64,000 nucleotides of DNA from contig NZ_CP096276.1 in the NCBI RefSeq assembly GCF_024662235.1, positions 744,001 to 808,000 on the forward strand, given 5' to 3'. Positions 54,209-62,534 of the stretch are shown in pieces. The translations under genes and the position numbers were made by a program. The stretch comes from Pimelobacter simplex (GTDB taxonomy: Bacteria > Actinomycetota > Actinomycetes > Propionibacteriales > Nocardioidaceae). Position 1 is the stretch's first letter; every line of letters starts with the position of its first letter. The notes under the pieces were generated by a model. The model saw nothing but the letters and a program-made list of their open reading frames with translations, searched no databases and was not told the DNA's origin.

Positions 54209-56194
54209 ATGGGATCTCTCTTCGCCTTCGTGCTGCTGGGCCTCTTCACCGGCGCGGCCTACGCGATCATGGCCAGCGGCCTGGTGCTCACCTACACCAC
54301 GACGCGGGTCTTCAACATCGCCCACGGGGCGTTCGGCATGCTCCTGGCGTTCGTCTTCTGGGACTTCACCCAGCGCCAGGGCGTGCCCACCTGGCTCGCA
54401 CTCGTCCTCGTCCTCGGCGTCGTGGCGCCCGCGATCGGCTGGTTCATCCAGCGCTTCGTCACCCGCGGGCTGGGGGAGGGGCCGGTCTCGGTGGCGCTCG
54501 TCGTCACCGTCGGCCTCCTGGTCGGCCTGATCGGCCTCGCGCAGCAGCTGTGGCCCCCGGAGCCGCGGGTGCTGCTGCCGTTCTACTCCGGCACCGGCTG
54601 GAAGATCGGCGACACCTACATCACCGCCCACCAGCTGATCACGCTGGTCTGCGCGATCGGCGTCGCGGTCGGCCTCTACCTGCTGCTCAACCGGACCCGG
54701 ATCGGCACCGCCATGCGGGCCTCGGTCGACAACCCCGAGCTGCTCAAGCTGTTCGGCGGCAAGCCCGACCGGGTGGCCGCGCTCTCGTGGGCGATCGGCA
54801 TCTCGCTCGCCGCGCTCGGCGGCATCCTGCTCACGCCGGTCGTGCTGCTCGACTACTACGCGCTGACGCTGCTCGTCATCAACGCCTACGCCGCGGCGAT
54901 GCTCGGCCGGCTCAAGAGCCTGCCGATGACCTTCGCCGGCGCCATGGCGCTGGGCATCCTCGAGTCGCTCGCGGTCGGCTACCTGCCGACCGACGGCTTC
55001 CTCAGCTCGTTCCGCCCGGTGATCCCGGCGCTCTTCCTGTTCGCGATCGTCGTGCTCATGCCCCAGGCGCAGCTGCGGATCGGCCAGGTCAAGGGCATCG
55101 TCACCGCCCCGGTGCCGACGATGCGCAAGTCGATCGGCTCGGGCGCGGTGCTGCTCGCGGTGGCGTTCGTGCTCCTCAACGTCGTCGCGCCCAACCAGGT
55201 GCTGCTCATCGGTGTCGCGGCGACGTACGCGATGGTGATGCTCTCGCTGGTCCTGCTCACCGGGTACGGCGGCCACGTCTCCCTCGCGCAGTTCACGTTC
55301 GCCGGCGTCGGTGCGCTGACCTACGCCAAGCTCGACGAGCCCAACCTGTTCGGCCTCGCGATGGCCGCGCTGGTCGCGGCTGGCGTCGGAGCCCTGGTCG
55401 CGCTGCCGGTGCTGCGGCTGACCGGGCTCTACCTCGCGCTGTCGACGATGGCGTTCGCGGTGCTCATGGACAAGGTCGTCTTCAACGCCGACTTCGCCTT
55501 CAAGTTCAACGGCACGCTCGCCGCCGAGCGGCTCTCGATCCTCGGCGTGCAGATCGGCAAGGACACCTCCTACGTGTGGTTCATGGTCCTGGCCTTCGTG
55601 CTCCTGGCGCTCGGCCTGCTCCTGCTGCGTCGCGGCGCGCTCGGCCGGCTGCTCGTCGCCATGCGCGACAGCCCGTCGGCCTGCGGCACGCTCGGCCTCG
55701 ACATGCGCTGGTTCCGGGTCGGCCTGTTCGCGCTGTCGGCCGGCATCGCCGGTCTCGCGGGCGGTCTGTTCGCCGGACTGCGCGGCACGGTCGGCGCGGC
55801 GGACTTCCTCTACTTCCAGTCGCTGCTCGTGCTGCTGCTCGCGGTGGTCTTCGGCGCCACCTCGGTCACCGGCGCCCTGCTCGGCGGTACGGCGCTCATG
55901 CTGCTGCCCGAGCTCCAGGCCTCGCAGCCGCAGGCGGCCGGCCTGCTGTTCGTGGTCATCGGCTTCGGCGCGGTGCTGCTCGGCCGCGACCCCAACGGCA
56001 TCGCGAACCACGTCTTCAAGGTGGGCCGCTGGACCCGGGACCGGGTGGCACCCGGCCTCGACGAACGGCTCCAAGCGCTGCTGCCCCGCGGCGGCAGGGC
56101 CGGTGCCGGCGGCGAGGACGGCTCGGTCGACGTACCGCTGGTGGACGTGTCGGGTGTCGAGCCCGACCCGCGCGTGATCGAGAAGGTGGTCTGA
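54209..56194 (+). CDS. Fused LivH-LivM type ABC permease
   Basis: 661 aa, about twice the usual permease length. Residues 1-290 are LivH-like (ASGLVLTYTTTRVFNIAHGA, then MRASVDNPELLKLFGGKPDR). Residues 300-620 are LivM-like (LSLVLLTGYGGHVSLAQFTF, then RRGALGRLLVAMRDSPSACG). A short cytoplasmic tail follows. The two halves act as one transmembrane channel. It lies 9 nt after the second binding protein and 3 nt before the LivG ATPase. The fused form is common in actinobacteria. Confidence 0.93.
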   Translation: MGSLFAFVLLGLFTGAAYAIMASGLVLTYTTTRVFNIAHGAFGMLLAFVFWDFTQRQGVPTWLALVLVLGVVAPAIGWFIQRFVTRGLGEGPVSVALVVTVGLLVGLIGLAQQLWPPEPRVLLPFYSGTGWKIGDTYITAHQLITLVCAIGVAVGLYLLLNRTRIGTAMRASVDNPELLKLFGGKPDRVAALSWAIGISLAALGGILLTPVVLLDYYALTLLVINAYAAAMLGRLKSLPMTFAGAMALGILESLAVGYLPTDGFLSSFRPVIPALFLFAIVVLMPQAQLRIGQVKGIVTAPVPTMRKSIGSGAVLLAVAFVLLNVVAPNQVLLIGVAATYAMVMLSLVLLTGYGGHVSLAQFTFAGVGALTYAKLDEPNLFGLAMAALVAAGVGALVALPVLRLTGLYLALSTMAFAVLMDKVVFNADFAFKFNGTLAAERLSILGVQIGKDTSYVWFMVLAFVLLALGLLLLRRGALGRLLVAMRDSPSACGTLGLDMRWFRVGLFALSAGIAGLAGGLFAGLRGTVGAADFLYFQSLLVLLLAVVFGATSVTGALLGGTALMLLPELQASQPQAAGLLFVVIGFGAVLLGRDPNGIANHVFKVGRWTRDRVAPGLDERLQALLPRGGRAGAGGEDGSVDVPLVDVSGVEPDPRVIEKVV

Positions 56195-56197
56195 GCC

Positions 56198-56962
56198 ATG
56201 GCGCTGCTCGAGGTCGACGACGTCGTCGTCCGGTTCGGCGGGGTGACCGCCGTCAACCGGGCCACCTTCACCGCGGACCGCGGCCTGATCACCGGCCTGA
56301 TCGGCCCCAACGGCGCGGGCAAGACGACCTGCTTCAACGTCATCACCGGACTCCAGCGCCCCACCAAGGGCAAGATCCGCTACCGCGAGCGCGATGTCAC
56401 CGGCTGGCCCGTGCACAAGCGGGCCCGGCACGGGATCGGCCGCACCTTCCAGCGGCTCGAGGCGTTCGGCTCGCTCAGCGTGCGCGACAACGTCCGTGTC
56501 GCGCACGAGATCCACGGCGGCCCGCTGGCCTGGTTCGGGCGCGCGGGCACCAACGTCGAGGCGCTGCTCGACCGGGTCGGCATCCGCGACTACGCCGACG
56601 AGCGCGCCGACTCGATCCCGACCGGCACCGCCCGGCTGCTCGAGCTCGCCCGCTGCCTGGCGAGCGACCCGAAGCTCCTGCTCCTCGACGAGCCCTCGTC
56701 GGGCCTGGACGAGACCGAGACCGACGCCTTCGGCGAGCTGCTCGTCGAGCTGGCCGCCGAGGGCTGCGCGGTGCTCATGGTCGAGCACGACATGGACCTG
56801 GTGATGAACGTGTGCCACGAGATCCACGTCCTCGACTTCGGCGAGATCATCGCCTCCGGAGCCCCGGCCGCGATCCGGTCCGACCCCCAGGTGCAGCGCG
56901 CCTACCTGGGCTACTCCGAGCAGGACTCCGAGACCAGCGTGATCGAGGCGGTGACGTCATGA
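56198..56962 (+). CDS. Liv-type ABC ATP-binding protein, LivG-like
   Basis: 254 aa. Walker A is GLIGPNGAGKTTCFNV near residue 35 and Walker B LLLLDEPSSGLDETET near 160, with the His switch VEHDMDLVMN. The signature motif is degenerate: the usual LSGGQ or LPYGQQ site reads SIPTGTARLLELARCLA near 140. This form is seen in some actinobacterial LivG proteins. The composite ATP site formed with LivF may therefore be asymmetric. Overlaps livF by 4 nt. Confidence 0.92.
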   Translation: MALLEVDDVVVRFGGVTAVNRATFTADRGLITGLIGPNGAGKTTCFNVITGLQRPTKGKIRYRERDVTGWPVHKRARHGIGRTFQRLEAFGSLSVRDNVRVAHEIHGGPLAWFGRAGTNVEALLDRVGIRDYADERADSIPTGTARLLELARCLASDPKLLLLDEPSSGLDETETDAFGELLVELAAEGCAVLMVEHDMDLVMNVCHEIHVLDFGEIIASGAPAAIRSDPQVQRAYLGYSEQDSETSVIEAVTS

Positions 56963-57666
56963 GCGTGCCCATCCTGGAGGTCCTCGACCTGCACGCGGCG
57001 TACGGCCGGATCGAGGTGCTGCGCGGCGTCGACCTCGCAGTGCCCCGCGGTGCGGTGATGGCGCTGCTCGGCCCCAACGGCGCCGGCAAGTCCACCCTGG
57101 TCAAGGTGATCAGCGGCCAGAAGGAGGCGACGTCCGGCGACATCCACCTGGCCGGCGTCCACGTCCGCAAGGCACGCTCCGACGAGCTCGCCCGGGTCGG
57201 CCTCTGCACGATCCCCGAGGGCCGCTCGGTGTTCCCCAACCTCACGGTCGAGGAGAACCTCACCCTGATGTCCTACGCCGGTGTCCCCGCAGGAGCGATC
57301 CTCGAGACCGCCTACAGCTACTTCCCGCGGCTCCACGAGCGGCGCCACCAGCTCGCCGGCACCATGTCCGGCGGCGAGCAGCAGATGCTCGCCATGTCGC
57401 GGGCCCTCGCCTCCGACCCGGCGCTGCTGCTGCTCGACGAGCTGTCGATGGGCCTCGCGCCGCTGATCGTCGACGAGCTCTACGAGACCGTCGCCCGGAT
57501 CGCCGAGTCCGGGGTGTCCATCCTCTGCATCGAGCAGTTCGCCCGCACCGCGCTGCGGGTCTCGGACTACGCCGCCGTGATGAGCGGCGGTCGCATCGTG
57601 GCCACCGGAGAGCCGGGGGAGATCCTCGACACGATGGCCGACGTCATCCTGGGGGGAGCAGCATGA
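56959..57666 (+). CDS. Liv-type ABC ATP-binding protein, LivF-like
   Basis: 235 aa. Walker A is ALLGPNGAGKSTLVKV near residue 36, the signature MSGGEQQMLAMSRAL near 135 and Walker B LLLLDELSMGLAP near 157, which reads DELS rather than DEPS as is normal in LivF. It pairs with the LivG-like subunit. ATG 56959 overlaps the upstream TGA and the gene overlaps the exported protein gene by 4 nt downstream. Confidence 0.94.
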   Translation: MSVPILEVLDLHAAYGRIEVLRGVDLAVPRGAVMALLGPNGAGKSTLVKVISGQKEATSGDIHLAGVHVRKARSDELARVGLCTIPEGRSVFPNLTVEENLTLMSYAGVPAGAILETAYSYFPRLHERRHQLAGTMSGGEQQMLAMSRALASDPALLLLDELSMGLAPLIVDELYETVARIAESGVSILCIEQFARTALRVSDYAAVMSGGRIVATGEPGEILDTMADVILGGAA

Positions 57667-59402
57667 GCAGCAGGTTCCGACAAGGGCGTAGCTGGACGCT
57701 CGCCGCCGTCGCGAGCGGTGTCTCGCGCCGGCCTGGCAAGGCGGCGGAGCGACGGCATGCTGGATCGCACGACGAGCGACGCCAACGCTGCCAGGGCGGA
57801 TGCGAGGCGCCGCGCAGCAGGCGGGGAGCGTCCAGGTACGCCCTCCTCGTCGCCGGGGGCATCGTCGCCTCGATGGTGCCGATGGCCGCCGGCCCCGGTG
57901 TCGCACCGGCCGCGGCCACCACCGCCGCCGCGCCGGCGTACGGCGGCTTCTCGACGACCGCGTGGTCCGCCCCGATCCGGGTGGAGGTCTACGAGCCCAG
58001 CCTGCCGATCCCGGCGAGCCCGCAGGTCGAGTTCGAGATGGGCTACAGCAAGGTCAAGGCGGACTCCGGCCAGTCGACCGGACGGGCCAGCCTGTTCTGG
58101 CCCGGCGACCCGGTGGGCGAGGGTCTCAAGACCTTCGCCGAGCAGCTCGGGCTGCCGTCGACGCCGCTCACCGAGAACGGCTACCCGGTCCAGGTCAACT
58201 CGCAGTTCCCGGGTGACACCCCGACCCAGAGCGACGAGAAGATCCCCGGCACGATCATGCGGACCACCTCGGGCGACAAGACCGCCACGGCCGAGACGGG
58301 CTTCTCGCCCGACGGCGCGGTGCTCGGTCCCGACGCCGACGGCGACGGCAAGGCGCCCGCCGGCGGCAACCCGCTGACCAACCTGCTCGACCAGCTCAGC
58401 GGAGCGCTCACCGGCGGCCTCGCGGGCACCAAGAAGACCGCCGCGCCGGGGCTCCCGCCCCAGCTCGCCGCGATCGTCGACGTCGACGGCTACGTGTCCA
58501 GCAGCAAGATGTCCGCGACCGAGAGCCCGGTCACCGGCGCCTCCCGCTCGACGCTCGGCGAGATCCGGCTGCTGGGCGGGCTGATCACGCTCGGCGGCGT
58601 CGAGTCGGTCGCCAAGGTGAGCTCGGACGGCACCAAGGGCAAGGCCACCGGCAAGGCGACCTGGGGCAAGATGGCGATCGCGGGCCAGGAGTTCTCCATC
58701 GGCCCCGACGGCGTCACCGCCATGGGCAAGACCACCCCGATCCCCGGCCTCAACAAGCTGCCGGTCGCGGCGCTGGAGAAGCTCGGCGTGAAGTTCGAGA
58801 TCCCCGAGCCGGTCCGCAAGGTCGAGGGCGACGCCGCGACGAGCCTGTCCGAGGGCCTCAAGATCACCATCGACACCAAGATCCTCTCGCCGGTGCTCAA
58901 GGCGATCCCGGCCAACATCCTGGCCCAGCTCATCCCGGCCCAGGCCGGTCCCCTCAAGGGCGTCGTGTCGGGCCTGTCCGGGCTCGCGCCCAAGGTCGTC
59001 ATCACCCTCGGCGTGGCCTCGGCCACCGTCGACACGGTGCCGCCGATCGCGAGCGTGCCGACGCCCGGCACCGGCACCCCGCCCGCCACCGGTACGCCGC
59101 CCGCGGCCTCCGGCGGCAAGCCCGCCGCCGGCTCGGTCGGCGTCCCGCCCGCCGCGGGCCCGGCCCCCGTCGGCGGCGCCCCCACCGGCGGCGCGCCGGT
59201 CGGCGACCTGCCCGCCGCGGCCCCGGCCAGCGCCGGACTGCCCGCGCTGTTCTCGATCCCCGGGATGCTCCTGGTCGGCGCGTTCGTCCTCGCCGCCTTC
59301 GCCGGCAGCTGGTTCCGCCGGCTCGGCGTCCTCGCCCTCGGCGGCGGTGCCGCCTGCGCCCACGGCCTCGACAGCGGCCTCCCCGACCTCCGAAAGGCAT
59401 GA
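57663..59402 (+). CDS. Exported membrane-anchored protein of the liv operon
   Basis: 579 aa if ATG 57663 is used. Residues 1-55 are odd: a partial hydrophobic start (RSWTLAAVASG) is cut by an Arg/Cys/His-rich stretch (GKAAERRHAGSHDERRQRCQ) before a second hydrophobic run (YALLVAGGIVASMVPMAAG) that looks like a signal peptide. The DNA under it holds inverted and direct repeats. The body is a beta-rich exported domain (FEMGYSKVKADSGQST, then GEIRLLGGLITLGGVESVAK). A Pro/Gly/Ala linker (about 455-535) and a membrane helix (IPGMLLVGAFVLAAFAGSWF) end it. Coupled to livF and the next gene by 4-nt overlaps; likely an accessory of the transporter. Confidence 0.78.
   Translation: MSSRFRQGRSWTLAAVASGVSRRPGKAAERRHAGSHDERRQRCQGGCEAPRSRRGASRYALLVAGGIVASMVPMAAGPGVAPAAATTAAAPAYGGFSTTAWSAPIRVEVYEPSLPIPASPQVEFEMGYSKVKADSGQSTGRASLFWPGDPVGEGLKTFAEQLGLPSTPLTENGYPVQVNSQFPGDTPTQSDEKIPGTIMRTTSGDKTATAETGFSPDGAVLGPDADGDGKAPAGGNPLTNLLDQLSGALTGGLAGTKKTAAPGLPPQLAAIVDVDGYVSSSKMSATESPVTGASRSTLGEIRLLGGLITLGGVESVAKVSSDGTKGKATGKATWGKMAIAGQEFSIGPDGVTAMGKTTPIPGLNKLPVAALEKLGVKFEIPEPVRKVEGDAATSLSEGLKITIDTKILSPVLKAIPANILAQLIPAQAGPLKGVVSGLSGLAPKVVITLGVASATVDTVPPIASVPTPGTGTPPATGTPPAASGGKPAAGSVGVPPAAGPAPVGGAPTGGAPVGDLPAAAPASAGLPALFSIPGMLLVGAFVLAAFAGSWFRRLGVLALGGGAACAHGLDSGLPDLRKA
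57710..57795. repeat. Candidate inserted repeat element within the 57663 gene
   Basis: CGCGAG and CTCGCG (57710-57727) form a hairpin. CCTGGCA (57732) and TGCCAGG (57789) bracket a 50-bp core holding two direct copies of GAGCGACG at 57747 and 57774. The segment encodes the Arg/Cys-rich stretch that splits the N-terminal hydrophobic region. A small palindromic mobile element is a reasonable guess; no second copy is seen in the window. Confidence 0.35.
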
Positions 59403-59941
59403 CCATGACCGCAAGCAGCCTCCCGCGCGTCGGCGAAGCGTCCTCCCGTTCCGGCGTCGCGCCGCTCAAGGACAACTACTACGCCCTGCTCCAGGTGGTG
59501 CTCTTCTGGGCGGGCGCGATCATGCTGCCGCTCGGCATCGTGGTCATCATCCTCGGCTGGTACGGCGCCGCGAACACGCCCTACCAGTGGGACCAGCTGT
59601 CCTACGTCGTCTCCGGCGGCATGCTCGGCCTCGGTCTGACGTTCGTCGGCGGCTTCCTCTACTTCGGCGCCTGGCTGGCCCGGATCGCCGCCGACGGCCG
59701 GGAGTCGTCCAAGCGCCTGGCCGACACGCTGCTCGTGCTCGCCGAGGTCACCGCCACCAACGCGCGCACCGACGAGCAGGGCCTCGACGTGGGTGCGATC
59801 CCCGTCGTCGCCGGCGGCGGTACGACGATGCACCGGCGCGACTGCGCCCTCATCGCGCACCGCGACGACCTCACCCCCGTGGGCGAGGACAACGCCCACC
59901 TCACGACGTGCCGCGTCTGCCGGCCTACCGCTCGGCGCTGA
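59399..59941 (+). CDS. Small membrane protein with Ada-like Cys/His tail
   Basis: 180 aa, ATG overlapping the upstream stop. Two membrane helices (VLFWAGAIMLPLGIVVIILG and GMLGLGLTFVGGFLYFGAWL) are followed by an acidic helix and a C-terminal tail with HRRDCALIAHRDDL and TTCRVCRP. The H-x2-D-C and C-x2-C spacing resembles the zinc site of Ada-type domains. It closes the liv operon and may sense or stabilise the transporter. It overlaps the convergent MFS gene by 17 nt. Confidence 0.75.
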   Translation: MTMTASSLPRVGEASSRSGVAPLKDNYYALLQVVLFWAGAIMLPLGIVVIILGWYGAANTPYQWDQLSYVVSGGMLGLGLTFVGGFLYFGAWLARIAADGRESSKRLADTLLVLAEVTATNARTDEQGLDVGAIPVVAGGGTTMHRRDCALIAHRDDLTPVGEDNAHLTTCRVCRPTARR

Positions 59942-61097
59942 GCTCCTCGGTCGTCGCCGGCTCGGGCCGGCCGGCGCTGAACCAGCGTGCCAGCGGCAGC
60001 AGGGCCAGCACGAGCACCATCGGCACCACGAAGCCGTAGCGCAGCTCGTCCTTGCCCACCACGCCGGTGAGCACCGCGCCGAGCAGTCCTCCGACGTAGT
60101 TGAACTGGTTGAACCGGGCGATCACCGCGTCCACCCGTTCGACCGAGCCGCCGGCGATCCGCGCGGCGGCGGAGAAGCTCAGCGGCGCGACCACCGAGAT
60201 GCCGGCGCCGGTGAGCGTGAAGCCGAGCACGGCCACGCCCCAGGTCGGCGCGGCGGTGACCACGACGAGACCGGCGCACGCGACGACCGCGCCGATGCGC
60301 AGGACCGGCGTGGCGCCGTACCGGAGGACGAGGCGGTCGCCCGCCATCCGCACCGCGAGGCTGGCGACCAGGTAGGGGAGCGTGGCCAGGGCGACGAACC
60401 GCGAGGGCGCGTCGACGACCTCGTCGAGGTAGACCGCGCCCCAGGTCTGGGCGGCGGTGTCGACCATGTAGAACACGACCATCCCGAGCCCGACCATCAG
60501 GATCGGGCGCCACGGCACCGCGATCTCGGTGGCGCCCGCGGCGGTCGCCGACGGTGCCCCGGCCGCGCGCGGCAGGAAGGCCGCGCCGGCCACCAGCAGC
60601 GGCAGCACGGCGATCCCCGCGGTCCAGGCCAGGTCGACGTCCGCGGTCGCGAGGGTGACCGCCGCGCCGATCAGGCCGCCGAACGTCCACGCGCCGTGGA
60701 AGCTCGGCAGGATCGGGCGCCCGTAGCGCAGCTCGAGCGCCACCGCCTGCATGTTGGTGGTGGCGTCGACCATGCCGAGCCCGACGCCGTAGACCGCGAC
60801 CCCGGCGAGGTACGCCGCCCAGGCCGGCGCCGCGAGCATCAGCCCCGCGCCGACCGCGACGAGCACCAGCCCGGCGCGCAGCACCGACGCGCTGGCCGTG
60901 CGCGCCGCGAGCTTCTCGGCGACGACCGAGCCCGCGCCCGCCAGCAGCACGATGCCGAGCAGCACGCCGGAGATGCCGAGCTCGGAGAGGTCCCAGCGGT
61001 CCTTGATCTCCGGCAGCCGTGTGGTGAGGCCGATGAAGACGAAGCCCTGGGTGGCGAACGCGGCCGCGATCGCCAGGCGGTGACGGGACAGGGGCAT
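59925..61097 (-). CDS. MFS transporter
   Basis: 390 aa, about 12 membrane segments in two halves. The first half starts FATQGFVFIGLTTRLPEIKD, close to the YbjJ/FucP-like MFS subgroup, and the loop VDATTNMQAVALELRYGRPI near residue 108 is typical of that subgroup. It may export or import a sugar or drug; substrate unknown. ATG 61097 follows a CAGGAT hexamer by 6 nt. Divergent from the phosphatase gene at 61143. Confidence 0.88.
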   Translation of the reverse strand: MPLSRHRLAIAAAFATQGFVFIGLTTRLPEIKDRWDLSELGISGVLLGIVLLAGAGSVVAEKLAARTASASVLRAGLVLVAVGAGLMLAAPAWAAYLAGVAVYGVGLGMVDATTNMQAVALELRYGRPILPSFHGAWTFGGLIGAAVTLATADVDLAWTAGIAVLPLLVAGAAFLPRAAGAPSATAAGATEIAVPWRPILMVGLGMVVFYMVDTAAQTWGAVYLDEVVDAPSRFVALATLPYLVASLAVRMAGDRLVLRYGATPVLRIGAVVACAGLVVVTAAPTWGVAVLGFTLTGAGISVVAPLSFSAAARIAGGSVERVDAVIARFNQFNYVGGLLGAVLTGVVGKDELRYGFVVPMVLVLALLPLARWFSAGRPEPATTEELSAER

Positions 61098-61103
61098 GCC
61101 CGG

Positions 61104-61109
61104 ATCCTG
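61104..61109 (-). promoter_or_regulatory. Possible -10 hexamer (CAGGAT) for the MFS gene
   Basis: CAGGAT on the minus strand ends 6 nt before ATG 61097. Confidence 0.3.
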
Positions 61110-61130
61110 CCACCGCGACGACCTCGCTGG

Positions 61131-61136
61131 CAGGAT
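61131..61136 (+). promoter_or_regulatory. Possible -10 hexamer (CAGGAT) for the histidine phosphatase
   Basis: CAGGAT ends 6 nt before ATG 61143. A mirror copy serves the divergent MFS gene. Confidence 0.3.
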
Positions 61137-61142
61137 GTCCGC

Positions 61143-61709
61143 ATGGCCGATTCCGCCTTTCTCGTCCGGCACGGGGCGACCGAGTGGAGTGTCTCGGGAC
61201 GGCACACCTCGACCACCGACCTGCCGCTGCTCCCCGAGGGCGAGGAGGTCGCCCGCGGGCTGCCCGCACGGCTCGCCGGGCCGTCTTACTCGCTCGTGCT
61301 GACCAGCCCCCTCGAGCGCGCCCGCCGCACGGCCGAGCTCGCCGGCTTCCCCGACGCCGAGGTCGACGACGACCTGCTCGAGTGGGGCTACGGCGACTAC
61401 GAGGGCCGCACCACCCCCGAGATCCGCGAGGAGGTGCCCGGCTGGACCGTGTGGACCCACCCCTGCCCCGGCGGCGAGAGCGCCGACCAGGTCGCCGCGC
61501 GCTGCGACCGCGTGGTCGCCCGGATCCGAGCCGCGCAGGCCACCGGACCGGTGCTGGTGTTCGCGCACGGGCACGTGCTGCGCGCCCTCGCCGCGCGCTG
61601 GCTGGGGCAGCCGGTGGCCGAGGGCCGGCTCTTCCGGCTCGACACCGCGACCGTCTCGACGCTCGGCCACGAGCGCGAGACGCCCGTCCTGGTCCGGTGG
61701 AACGCCTGA
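61143..61709 (+). CDS. Histidine phosphatase family protein
   Basis: 188 aa cytoplasmic phosphatase of the phosphoglycerate mutase fold. The catalytic motif LVRHGATEWS is at residues 7-16, the second Arg in SPLERARRTAEL near 58, the acid EWGYGDYEGRTTPEI near 80 and the second His in FAHGHVLRAL near 141. All core residues are kept. The GDYEGRTTPEIR pattern is common in bacterial members that act on small phosphate esters. Followed closely by a zinc-ribbon protein gene. Confidence 0.93.
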   Translation: MADSAFLVRHGATEWSVSGRHTSTTDLPLLPEGEEVARGLPARLAGPSYSLVLTSPLERARRTAELAGFPDAEVDDDLLEWGYGDYEGRTTPEIREEVPGWTVWTHPCPGGESADQVAARCDRVVARIRAAQATGPVLVFAHGHVLRALAARWLGQPVAEGRLFRLDTATVSTLGHERETPVLVRWNA

Positions 61710-61748
61710 TGCTTGACGAACGCGTCATCGCGCAGGACGGTGTCGGTC

Positions 61749-62444
61749 ATGCCGACCGATGAGCCCGCGCCGGGAGAGGGCGCCGGACGCGCCGAGGTGC
61801 GGGTGGAGTGCCCGCGCTGCCCGGCTCCCGTGGCCGAGGTCGGCGACGGCCGCTGGTCCTGCCCCGAGCACGGCGTCGTGGTGCCGCTGTGGCGCCCCGC
61901 CACGTCGTCGTACGACGGGTTCGCGGGGCACCTGCTGCGGGTGGGCCGGTTCCCGACGTACCTGCCGTGGCCGCTCGGACCCGGCTGGGCGGTCAGCGAC
62001 TTCGCCGCCGTCGTCACCGAGGGCGACTTCCCGCGCGCCACGATGACCTGCGTGGCCGGCACCAGCCAGCTCGACGGCCCGGTCGACGTCATGGTGATCA
62101 GCGAGGAGCCCGGCACCGGCTTCGGCGCCCGGGTGGCCGGCCTCGGCGCCGACGGCGCCGACCCGCTCGACCCCGGCCACGAGATCGGCGACGGACCGGC
62201 GCCGGTGCGGGTCCGCGTCGACCAGTACCCCGTCGGCCTCTGGCCGGTCTCGGTCAGCACCTCGCCGGGGGAGTGGGACCGCTCGGTCCTCGCCGGTGAG
62301 GCCGGCGGCCGGTGGCTGTGGCTCGTGCTGCGGCCGGCCTCGGCCATCCTGCTGCTGCGCGACGACTGGATCCTGCGCGACGTCTCGGCCACCGGGCCCC
62401 AGCTCGTCGCCCTGCCGTTCGGGGGGCCCGCACCGTCCTGGTGA
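61749..62444 (+). CDS. Zinc-ribbon protein, DUF6758-like
   Basis: 231 aa from ATG 61749 (TTG 61713 is a possible longer start). The N-terminus has a four-cysteine ribbon, VECPRCPAPVAEV with CPEHG about 13 residues on. The body is a compact domain (GPGWAVSDFAAVVTEGDFPR, then LDPGHEIGDGPAPVRVRVDQ). As I recall, similar actinobacterial proteins are named DUF6758; their function is unknown. It is likely cytoplasmic and may be cotranscribed with the phosphatase. Confidence 0.8.
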   Translation: MPTDEPAPGEGAGRAEVRVECPRCPAPVAEVGDGRWSCPEHGVVVPLWRPATSSYDGFAGHLLRVGRFPTYLPWPLGPGWAVSDFAAVVTEGDFPRATMTCVAGTSQLDGPVDVMVISEEPGTGFGARVAGLGADGADPLDPGHEIGDGPAPVRVRVDQYPVGLWPVSVSTSPGEWDRSVLAGEAGGRWLWLVLRPASAILLLRDDWILRDVSATGPQLVALPFGGPAPSW

Positions 62445-62460
62445 GGCAGTTTCCCGGTTC

Positions 62461-62476
62461 GGGCCCGCGCGGGCCC
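62461..62476. terminator. GC-rich palindrome before the channel gene
   Basis: GGGCCCGCGCGGGCCC is a perfect 16-bp palindrome, 17 bp after the DUF6758-like stop. It may end that transcript. Confidence 0.4.
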
Positions 62477-62534
62477 CGGGATGCGGGACGATCCTCCGTT
62501 GGAGCCGTCGGGCCCGCTGGACCAGGAGGACACC

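Noticed and set aside
52667..56827. 1386-codon minus-strand frame under the liv operon
   Set aside because: It overlaps four well-supported genes and has shadow composition (Glu/Arg/His-rich).
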